Below are positions 1 to 5,570 of a stretch of DNA of 8,546 nt, one piece after another. Location of the stretch: the NCBI GenBank assembly GCA_902797555.1, contig CADBTM010000036.1, forward strand, positions 1 through 8,546. Reading direction: 5' to 3'. Position 1 is the first letter of the stretch; each line of letters starts with the position of its first letter. Position numbers and translations under genes: made by a program. Below the pieces are notes generated by a model. That model searched no databases and was not told where the DNA came from. It worked only from the letters and a program-made list of their open reading frames with translations. Origin of the DNA: Oscillospiraceae bacterium (GTDB lineage Bacteria > Bacillota > Clostridia > Oscillospirales > Butyricicoccaceae).

Positions 1-156
1 CAGGCAATCGATCTTCAGTCCGGTGGCGTCCATGATCATCTTGCCGGTGGTGGCGGTGGCGCACAGCTTATGCTTGGCAAGCAGCCCGCAGTAGGCGATG
101 CAAAACTGCACCATAAGCTCTTTTTTCCGGTTTTGCGCAATGATGGCGATGTTCAT
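1..156 (-). CDS. mgsA: Methylglyoxal synthase, N-terminal 52 residues (cut by window edge)
   Basis: Cytosolic enzyme that converts dihydroxyacetone phosphate to methylglyoxal and phosphate, a bypass of lower glycolysis that relieves phosphate limitation. Only the first 52 codons are in the window; the family is usually 120-150 residues. The visible part matches the family closely: an N-terminal strand MNIAIIA, then a basic stretch (RKK, 10-12), MVQFCIAY (15-22), the phosphate-binding turn TATTGK (34-39) and ATGLKI (44-49). The ATG at 156 is preceded by AGAGGGAGGG with a 9-base gap. The gene lies 36 bases after the minD-like gene on the same strand with no terminator between them, so they are probably co-transcribed. 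Odd: the usual His-Asp after the first strand is Gln8-Asn9, and the usual TGTTG turn is TATTG. The family call is confident; activity is less certain because the catalytic Asp and His further on lie outside the window. Confidence 0.9.
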   Translation of the reverse strand, partial: MNIAIIAQNRKKELMVQFCIAYCGLLAKHKLCATATTGKMIMDATGLKIDCL

Positions 157-192
157 ACACAAATGCCCTCCCTCTATCTCTAATCTCTGACT

Positions 193-960
193 TTAACTAT
201 CCCATCTTCCGGGGACGTTTTTGAGCAGCCGCACCCGCTTCCCCTGCAGGCGCTTTGCGATGTTGACGTAGGCTTGCGCGGCGGCGCCGTAGCACTCGGC
301 CGCCAGAATGACGCCACGGTTGCCCGCGGCGATGACGCTTTCATCCTCGGGCACCACACCCAGCAGAGAAAGGCCGGTGGCGTTCATGGCCCGATCCACG
401 TTGGCGGTGTCCCCTGCACGGATCATTCCCGGGCGCAGCCGGTTGACCACGATGGCGCAATTCTCCTGTCCTTCCTCGTTGAGCAGCCCCGCCGTCCGGT
501 TGGCGCTCCGCAGCGCGGTATAATCGGAGGTGGAGACCAGCACGACGCGATCGGCCTCGACGGCAAAGGAGATGACGTCCTTGCCCAGTCCGGCAGCGCA
601 GTCCACCAGGATGTAGGTAAAATGCTCCCGGGCGCGGTCCAGCAATGCTCCGATCTCCTCCCGGGAAAAGCTGCCCTCTTCCGTGGGCTCGCCGGGTGCG
701 GTGAGTACCCGCAGACCACCTGCCTGCGGATGGGGTACGGCGGCCTCCTTGAGGGTGGCCGTGCCGCGGATCACGTCGCCGTAGGAAAACAGGAGAGAAT
801 CGGTCATGCCCAGCACCATGTCCAGACTGCGCAGCCCCACATCGGCGTCGATGAGCAGCACCTTTTCCCCCAAGGCACACAGAGAGAGCGCCACATTGGC
901 GCAAAAGGCCGTTTTGCCCGTTCCGCCCTTGCCGGACGCGACCGCAATTACCGTGCCCAC
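193..960 (-). CDS. minD: MinD-family ParA-like ATPase (orphan, no MTS)
   Basis: P-loop ATPase of the MinD/ParA group; in canonical Min systems MinD sits on the membrane and recruits MinC to block polar division. With the GTG start at 960 the protein has 255 residues and numbers exactly like E. coli MinD: deviant Walker A GKGGTGKT (10-17, Lys11, Lys16), Walker A' with Asp38 and Asp40 followed by GLRSLD, Walker B Asp120, then NRLRPG and VPEDESVI. I prefer this GTG because the product then begins MGTVIAVASGKGG as MinD proteins do, and AGAGGGAGG lies 11 bases upstream; ATG at 984 and TTG at 987 are in frame but lack a good ribosome site. Odd: positions 152 and 154 are Ser and Asn instead of Asp, the protein ends shortly after the RLQG segment without the usual amphipathic membrane helix, and neither minC nor minE is adjacent. 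Family sure; a division-site role is not. Confidence 0.88.
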   Translation of the reverse strand: MGTVIAVASGKGGTGKTAFCANVALSLCALGEKVLLIDADVGLRSLDMVLGMTDSLLFSYGDVIRGTATLKEAAVPHPQAGGLRVLTAPGEPTEEGSFSREEIGALLDRAREHFTYILVDCAAGLGKDVISFAVEADRVVLVSTSDYTALRSANRTAGLLNEEGQENCAIVVNRLRPGMIRAGDTANVDRAMNATGLSLLGVVPEDESVIAAGNRGVILAAECYGAAAQAYVNIAKRLQGKRVRLLKNVPGRWDS

Positions 961-971
961 AGCGCTCCACG

Positions 972-980
972 CCTCCCTCT
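972..980 (-). promoter_or_regulatory. Ribosome binding site that decides the minD-like start
   Basis: On the minus strand this reads AGAGGGAGG, a near-perfect complement to the 16S rRNA tail, 11 bases before GTG 960. It lies downstream of the alternative ATG (984) and TTG (987) starts, so it can only serve the inner GTG. Spacing is slightly long but workable, and the encoded N-terminus matches the family from that GTG. Confidence 0.65.
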
Positions 981-1008
981 GCATCAAAAATCCAGTCCAG
1001 GATACCTG

Positions 1009-1036
1009 ATTGTACTAGTATAGCCTATTTCGTCAA
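1009..1036 (-). promoter_or_regulatory. Overlapping promoter P2 for minD-like/mgsA unit
   Basis: A second SigA-like pair interleaved with P1: -35 TTGACG (1036-1031), 16-base spacer, -10 TACAAT (1014-1009), shifted about 8 bases downstream. The predicted start is near 1002. Each pair has one or two mismatches to consensus per box. Either or both may be active; the two cannot be occupied by RNA polymerase at the same time. Confidence 0.45.
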
Positions 1037-1045
1037 AATACTCAA
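1017..1045 (-). promoter_or_regulatory. Promoter P1 for minD-like/mgsA unit
   Basis: Minus-strand SigA-type promoter: -35 TTGAGT (1045-1040), 17-base spacer, -10 TATACT (1022-1017). It sits in the AT-rich 105-base gap after the PBP2 gene, in sharp contrast to the GC-rich coding DNA. The predicted start point is near 1010, giving a leader of about 50 bases to GTG 960. Confidence 0.65.
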
Positions 1046-1089
1046 GTAAAATCTGAAAAATGTCACAAACTTGTAATAGAATGCCAGTT

Positions 1090-3150
1090 TTATTGTCCTG
1101 CCGCCTGCTGTGCCGCCTTGAGACCCAGTCCGAAATACTCGTCATAGGCGGCGATGGCCACCGGGGCGAGGCTGCCGCCGGAGGAGGCGTACTCCCCCAC
1201 CACACACACGGCGACCTGAGGATCGTCGTAGGGGGCGAAGGAGACAAACACGCCTGTGGCGCTGTGATTGGTCATCTGGGCGGAGCCGGTTTTGCCGCCC
1301 ACCGAAATGGGAAAGCCCACAAAATAGCTGCTGGCGGTGCCGTCCTCGGTGACCACGCCCAGCATGCCCTTTTTCACCGCCTCCAGCGTTTCGGGGGATA
1401 TGGAGACCTGATTGATGATCTCGGGCTCCTGCTCCGCCACGATCTGTCCGTCGGTGTGCTCGGCGACCCTTTTCAGCAGATGGGGGCGATAGCGGGTGCC
1501 GCCGTTGACCACGGTGGCCACATAGCTGGCCAGCTGCACCGGGGTAAACTGGTGGTCGCCCTGTCCGATGGCGGCCATCAGCGTATCCGCAGGCCACCAC
1601 TGCTCGCCGCCCCGGGCTTCCCGCTCTTCGGGTCCCGCGAGGATGCCGGCGCGCTCGTTTTGCAGCTCGATGCCCGTCTTCTGTCCCAAACCGAACTGGG
1701 AGGCGTAGCTATCCAGCCGCTCGATGCCCAGCTGGAAGCCCATTTCATAGAAAAAGTAGTTGCAGGAATATTTCAGCGCGTCGCTGACGTTGATGCTGCC
1801 GTGGGTGCGGCCGTATTGGCGATAGATCCAGCACCGGGGCTGGTAGTCGGCATAGCGGTCGTAAATGCCCTTGTCCACGATCTTTGTCCGTGGGGTGATG
1901 ATACCCTCCTCCAGCGCCGCCACCGAGGTGCACATCTTGAAGGTGGAGCCGGGAGAATAGGCGCTTTGCACCGCCCGGTTGAGGAAGGGCGCCAGCGGGT
2001 TTTCCAGATTGTCCCGCAGGTCGGAAGCATAGGTGGAAAGGCTGTAGGTCGGCCAGCTGGCCATGGCGAGGATCTCGCCGGTGTTGACGTCGATCACCAC
2101 CGCCGCGCCACCCTCCACGTCGGCGCCGTCGCCGGTGCGGGAGTTTTCTCCCTTGATGCGGATGCCCTCCAGCGTTTCGGCCAGAGCCTCCTCCACCCGC
2201 TGCTGCAGCTTCAGATCGATGGTGAGATAGCAGTCCTTGCCCGGCTGGGTGTCCTCCACCATATATTCGGTGACCACGTCGCCGGTGTGACTGTTCACCT
2301 CCACCACCCGGGTGCCGTCCACCCCCCGCAGCCAGCTTTCGAGAGCGCGCTCCATTCCGTCCTTGCCGATGCGGTCGGTGAGACCATAGCCCTCCGACTT
2401 GAGCTCGGCATATTCGTCGGCGTTGATGGCCGCCACCCGCCCCAGAATGTGGGCGGCCGAGGCGGTGGGATATTCCCGGCTGTCGGTCACCTGGATCTCT
2501 ACCCCCGGCAGGTCGTTGCCGTATTCCGAGATCTTTGCCACCGTGGCGGTGTTCAGGCCGGAGGCCAGCGTCAGGGGCGAATTGTAGGCGGAAAACTGAT
2601 GGTCGTCCAGATAATAGCGCATGCCGACCACCGCCCGCCGCTGGTCGAGGGTCAGCGTGCCGCTGACGCCGTAATGGTCGCAAAGCAGGTTGAACAGCCG
2701 TCCGGGGGTGATCTCCTCCGGGCTGCCCCAGCCCCGCTCGTCCATAAACTTTGCCAGACGGCGGCCTTCGCCGCCCTCCAGCGTGGCATAGGTATAGACC
2801 GTCGGCCAGCCCATGCTCAGCGGGAGCACGTCCTCACACGCCACCCCCGCCTGATCGAGGATCGACCACAGCAGCAGCAGGGTGTCGTTCTGATCCTGCT
2901 TTTCCCACCGATAATAGTCGGCCTGCACCGAAAAGCCCAGGGCGTTTCCCGCCAGAACCTTGCCGTTTCTGTCCAGGATCTCCCCCCGGGAGGCGGGCTC
3001 GGTATATTTCCGGGTGATGTTGGAAACGGCCTGCGCCACCGGCTGGCTGCCCCGGATGAGCTGGAGCTGGATCAGCCTGTACAGCATCACCCCGAGGATG
3101 AGCGCCATGGTCAGCACCAGCGCGCTGACGCGCACGGTACGGGTCTTCAT
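1090..3150 (-). CDS. mrdA: Penicillin-binding protein 2 (MrdA type), class B transpeptidase
   Basis: Membrane-anchored D,D-transpeptidase that cross-links side-wall peptidoglycan in the elongation complex with MreC, MreD and a RodA-type glycosyltransferase. The product has 686 residues, slightly longer than E. coli PBP2 (633). Visible in order: a cytoplasmic basic tip, one transmembrane helix (about 9-31), the pedestal entry RGEILDRNGK (55-64), a long dimerisation/pedestal domain, and the transpeptidase domain with active site SPGSTFK (catalytic Ser402, Lys405), second motif SCN (462-464) and KTG (620-622). All three catalytic motifs are intact. The ATG at 3150 is preceded by GGAGGA with good spacing and overlaps the mreD stop by 4 bases (ATGA). 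The reading frame stays open upstream to 3639, but that region is mreD in another frame. Position after mreCD favours PBP2 over the sporulation (SpoVD) or septal (FtsI) relatives. It is the last gene of the unit. Confidence 0.95.
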   Translation of the reverse strand: MKTRTVRVSALVLTMALILGVMLYRLIQLQLIRGSQPVAQAVSNITRKYTEPASRGEILDRNGKVLAGNALGFSVQADYYRWEKQDQNDTLLLLWSILDQAGVACEDVLPLSMGWPTVYTYATLEGGEGRRLAKFMDERGWGSPEEITPGRLFNLLCDHYGVSGTLTLDQRRAVVGMRYYLDDHQFSAYNSPLTLASGLNTATVAKISEYGNDLPGVEIQVTDSREYPTASAAHILGRVAAINADEYAELKSEGYGLTDRIGKDGMERALESWLRGVDGTRVVEVNSHTGDVVTEYMVEDTQPGKDCYLTIDLKLQQRVEEALAETLEGIRIKGENSRTGDGADVEGGAAVVIDVNTGEILAMASWPTYSLSTYASDLRDNLENPLAPFLNRAVQSAYSPGSTFKMCTSVAALEEGIITPRTKIVDKGIYDRYADYQPRCWIYRQYGRTHGSINVSDALKYSCNYFFYEMGFQLGIERLDSYASQFGLGQKTGIELQNERAGILAGPEEREARGGEQWWPADTLMAAIGQGDHQFTPVQLASYVATVVNGGTRYRPHLLKRVAEHTDGQIVAEQEPEIINQVSISPETLEAVKKGMLGVVTEDGTASSYFVGFPISVGGKTGSAQMTNHSATGVFVSFAPYDDPQVAVCVVGEYASSGGSLAPVAIAAYDEYFGLGLKAAQQAAGQ

Positions 3151-3671
3151 GTGTTCTCCTCCGTAAAGCGGCGATGGATGGCCTCCATGACCAGCCAGAT
3201 CAGCACGCCCGGGAGCACGGCGAGCACCAGCTCGCCGGCAAATTGCTTGAGCGCCATGGTGATATGGGCACCGTAGACCAGCATCTCCAAAAAAAGATAG
3301 CGCAGCACCGCCTGCGTCCCCATGCACACCAGTCCGCCCGTCAGGGCGGAAAGCAGCACCGGGCGCAGATAGTACGCGCCGAACAGTCCGAAAAGCACGC
3401 CGAACACCGTCAGCAGCAGGGCGGAAAGCCCCTCCAGCACGGTGGTGTTGACCGCCAGCAGCAGCCCGCAGGCAAAGCCAAAGCTCCCGCCCACATAGGG
3501 TCCCTCCAGCAGCGCCGCCGACGCCACGAAAAAGGGCAGCATATTCCATGCGCCGCCCCACAGCCGCAGCCCCGTTCCCCGGGAGGATTGCAGCAGAAAC
3601 AAGCCCAGCATCAGCAGGGCGTAGCTGCCGTATTTCCAAACCGCGTTGCGCTGGGAACGGATGTGGAACAT
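3147..3671 (-). CDS. mreD: Rod shape-determining protein MreD
   Basis: Small polytopic membrane protein of the elongasome; it partners MreC and is thought to modulate PBP2 activation. The product has 174 residues, typical for the family. It starts MFHIRSQRNAVWKYG and then alternates hydrophobic segments (about 15-28, 43-57, 62-76, 78-100, 103-120 and a final one around 148-163) with short polar loops, ending in a basic cytoplasmic tail (HRRFTEEN). MreD sequences diverge greatly, so the assignment rests on hydropathy, length and position between mreC and PBP2. ATG 3671 is chosen because GGAGG lies 6 bases upstream; the open frame reaches 3704 but that would overlap mreC. The start follows the mreC stop by one base, and the stop overlaps the PBP2 start, so translation is probably coupled at both ends. 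Confidence 0.9.
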   Translation of the reverse strand: MFHIRSQRNAVWKYGSYALLMLGLFLLQSSRGTGLRLWGGAWNMLPFFVASAALLEGPYVGGSFGFACGLLLAVNTTVLEGLSALLLTVFGVLFGLFGAYYLRPVLLSALTGGLVCMGTQAVLRYLFLEMLVYGAHITMALKQFAGELVLAVLPGVLIWLVMEAIHRRFTEENT

Positions 3672-3672
3672 T

Positions 3673-4500
3673 TCAGTCCTCCACTTCAAAGGATTTGATG
3701 ACAAACACCGTGCTCAGGCCTTCGGCCTTGACGGCGGGGCGCACGGCGGCATACCAGCTGATGCCGTGACGCTCGGGCTGCACCTCGGTGACATAGCCCA
3801 CGATCAGGTCGGGAGGGTAGTTGCCGCCGCTGGTGACAACGGCGTCGCCCTCGTGAAGATTGGTGGTCTCCTCCAGATAGGGGATCTTCAGCAGGCCGTC
3901 GGCGGCCAGCTCAAAATTGCCCTGCACCGACACCACCTCCCGGGAACGGGAGATCACCGCCGAGGCGGTAAAATTGGTGTTGATGACGGTGGTCACCGTA
4001 CACGAGGTGAGTCCCACCTCGGAAACATAGCCCACCAGACCCTTTCCGGTGATGACGGGATCGCCCTCTTCGATGCCCGAAAGGCTGCCCCGGCTGAGGG
4101 TGAGAGCGCTTTGAAAGCCGCTGCCCGCCACCGAAACCACCGAACAAACCTCCAGCTCAAACTCCGCCCGCTTGGCCTTGATGCCCGCGGCCTCCCGCAG
4201 GGCGCCGTTCTGGCTGACGGCCTCGTAATACTGGTTTTCCAGCGCCTTGTATTTGTCCAGTTCCTGCTTGAGCTCTTCATTTTCCCGCTGGAGGGCGCTG
4301 TAGCGATAAAAATACCCGAACAGGTCGGACACCTTGTCTGCCCCCTTGGAGACTCCATTCTGCAGCGGGGTCACCACGGCGGCGGTGACGTCGGTCAAAA
4401 AGGTGCGCTTGCCGGTGGCGGCAGAATAGATCATCATGGTAAGACAGATGAGCACCAGCAGCACCGCAAACCAGAACAGCTTGGATCGCATCAGCTTCAC
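3673..4500 (-). CDS. mreC: Cell shape-determining protein MreC
   Basis: Bitopic scaffold of the elongasome that binds and activates PBP2 outside the membrane. The product has 275 residues: short cytoplasmic MKLMRSK, a transmembrane helix (about 8-27), a coiled coil rich in Glu, Lys and Leu (about 66-106, including LQRENEELKQELDKY), then the two six-stranded beta-barrel lobes (about 113-270) with the conserved GLVGYVSEVG (154-163) and the late VVTSGG...YPPDLIVGYVTEV (221-240). Start choice: GTG 4500, overlapping the maf stop as GTGA, with a G-rich imperfect ribosome site (GGGGGTGGG) just before it; ATG 4491 in frame is the alternative and would shorten it by three residues. Upstream open frame to 4773 is maf in another frame. 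Unusually, neither mreB nor radC sits directly before it. Confidence 0.95.
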   Translation of the reverse strand: MKLMRSKLFWFAVLLVLICLTMMIYSAATGKRTFLTDVTAAVVTPLQNGVSKGADKVSDLFGYFYRYSALQRENEELKQELDKYKALENQYYEAVSQNGALREAAGIKAKRAEFELEVCSVVSVAGSGFQSALTLSRGSLSGIEEGDPVITGKGLVGYVSEVGLTSCTVTTVINTNFTASAVISRSREVVSVQGNFELAADGLLKIPYLEETTNLHEGDAVVTSGGNYPPDLIVGYVTEVQPERHGISWYAAVRPAVKAEGLSTVFVIKSFEVED

Positions 4501-5078
4501 TGTCCCACCCCCTTTATGGGAACGCCCATCTCCCGCAGCAGGCGGGCAAGGGGCGCCACAGGCAGACCCACCACGTTGAAATAGTCTCCCTCGATCTCCC
4601 GCACCAACAGCGCGCCCAGCCCCTGAATGGCATAGGCGCCCGCCTTGTCCATGGGCTCGCCCGAGCGGACATAAGCCTCGATCTCGTCCTCGGTCAGCCG
4701 GTAAAAGCGCACCTTGGTCTGGCGGGTAAAGGAGCGGAGCTCGCCCCGAAAGGCCACGGCCACCCCGGTGCACACGGTGTTTTCCCGTCCCGAGAGGGCG
4801 CGCAGCATGGCGCGGGCATCCTCCTCGTCGGCGGGCTTTTCCAGGATCCTGCCGTCCAGAAACACCACCGTATCGGCGGCCACCACGGCGTCATTCTCCC
4901 CGGGAGCGTGCTCTTTCACGGCGGCCTCCGCCTTGCGCAGTGCCAGCAGGCGCACATGCTCCACCGGATCGGGGCAGCACAAATGCTCGTCGCACCCGGT
5001 GGGGCGGACGAGAAACTCTTCCGTGATGTGCTTCATCAGCTCCCGTCTGCGGGGAGATTGGGACGCAAGGATGATCAT
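4497..5078 (-). CDS. maf: Maf-type nucleoside triphosphate pyrophosphatase (dTTP/UTP branch)
   Basis: House-cleaning enzyme that hydrolyses non-canonical or excess nucleoside triphosphates to monophosphate and pyrophosphate; overexpression of the Bacillus protein inhibits septum formation. The product has 193 residues, the usual length. Motifs seen: ILASQSPRRREL (3-14), Asp30-Glu31, ALRKAEA (46-52), AADTVVFLDGRILEKP (67-82; Asp69 the likely catalytic base), LSGRE and MDKAGAYAIQG (143-153). The SPRRR, RKAEA and IQG set is what I expect in the YhdE-like dTTP/UTP branch, not the YceF m7GTP branch. ATG 5078 has GGAAGGA 6 bases upstream. It lies 18 bases after dut, so two triphosphate-cleaning enzymes are adjacent, and its stop overlaps mreC. 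Confidence 0.95.
   Translation of the reverse strand: MIILASQSPRRRELMKHITEEFLVRPTGCDEHLCCPDPVEHVRLLALRKAEAAVKEHAPGENDAVVAADTVVFLDGRILEKPADEEDARAMLRALSGRENTVCTGVAVAFRGELRSFTRQTKVRFYRLTEDEIEAYVRSGEPMDKAGAYAIQGLGALLVREIEGDYFNVVGLPVAPLARLLREMGVPIKGVGQ
4504..4512 (-). promoter_or_regulatory. G-rich ribosome binding site inside the end of maf (mreC start)
   Basis: Minus strand GGGGGTGGG within the last codons of maf, ending 3 bases before GTG 4500. It lacks the usual GGAGG core but is in the right place; its spacing fits GTG 4500 better than ATG 4491. Together with the GTGA overlap it suggests mreC is read by ribosomes finishing maf. Confidence 0.5.
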
Positions 5079-5096
5079 GTTTGTTCCTTCCGGCTG

Positions 5097-5570
5097 TCAG
5101 TTTTCGTTGATTTTCGTGCTGCCAAAGCCGCCCTCGCCCCGGGCGGTTTCGTCCAGCGTCTCCACCCATTCCACGGCATAGCGGGCGGCGGGCACCAGCA
5201 TCAGCTGCGCCACGCGGTCCCCGTGGCGGATGACAAAGTCCTCCTGGGACAGGTTGACCATGGCCACCTTGAGCTCGCCCCGATAGTCCGAATCGATGAG
5301 CCCCACCCCGTTGGAAAGGGTGATGCCGCTTTTTGCGGCGAGGCCGCTGCGCGCCAGCACCAGCGCCGCCCAGCCCTCGGGCACGGCGATCTTCATGCCG
5401 GTGGGCACCAGCGCCCTTCCGTCCGCGGGAAGACGCATCTCCCCCTGAGGCAGCCACGCCCGCACGTCCCGTGCGGCGGCGCCCGCCGTCTGATAGGCGG
5501 GCAACTCCGGCTGCTCCCCCGCGGGGTCAACGGGGGCAAGGCGCAGGGTCAGGTCGGTTTTGTCGTTCAT
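5097..5570 (-). CDS. dut: Deoxyuridine 5'-triphosphate nucleotidohydrolase (trimeric dUTPase)
   Basis: Hydrolyses dUTP to dUMP and pyrophosphate, keeping uracil out of DNA and feeding thymidylate synthesis. The product has 157 residues, right for the homotrimeric family. All five motifs are present: 1, GAAARDVRA (30-38, Asp35); 2, ARSGLA (73-78, with Ala where Pro is common); 3, GLIDSDYRGELKV (90-102, catalytic Asp95 region); 4, GDRVAQLMLVP (117-127); 5, RGEGGFGST (144-152), the C-terminal arm that closes over the substrate. ATG 5570 is preceded by GAGGTG at suitable spacing and overlaps the stop of the U32 gene as ATGA. The frame is open back to 5999, but that is U32 coding sequence in another frame. 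It lies within the zapA-PBP2 unit. Confidence 0.96.
   Translation of the reverse strand: MNDKTDLTLRLAPVDPAGEQPELPAYQTAGAAARDVRAWLPQGEMRLPADGRALVPTGMKIAVPEGWAALVLARSGLAAKSGITLSNGVGLIDSDYRGELKVAMVNLSQEDFVIRHGDRVAQLMLVPAARYAVEWVETLDETARGEGGFGSTKINEN

Noticed and set aside
1046..1089. Possible terminator after PBP2
   Set aside because: Only a 4-base inverted repeat (ACAA..TTGT) with a 2-base loop, no GC stem and no following T-run in the right place; not enough for an intrinsic terminator.
1060..3276. A 738-codon open frame on the plus strand opposite PBP2
   Set aside because: It mirrors the PBP2 gene, has no ribosome site at its start, and its translation is His/Gly/Ala/Arg-rich with no recognisable family. 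PBP2 has all catalytic motifs on the other strand. Long antisense frames are expected in GC-rich coding DNA.
3151..3639. Upstream in-frame extension of the PBP2 gene giving 849 residues
   Set aside because: This stretch encodes mreD in another frame; a strong GGAGGA site and the natural membrane-anchor start place the true ATG at 3150.
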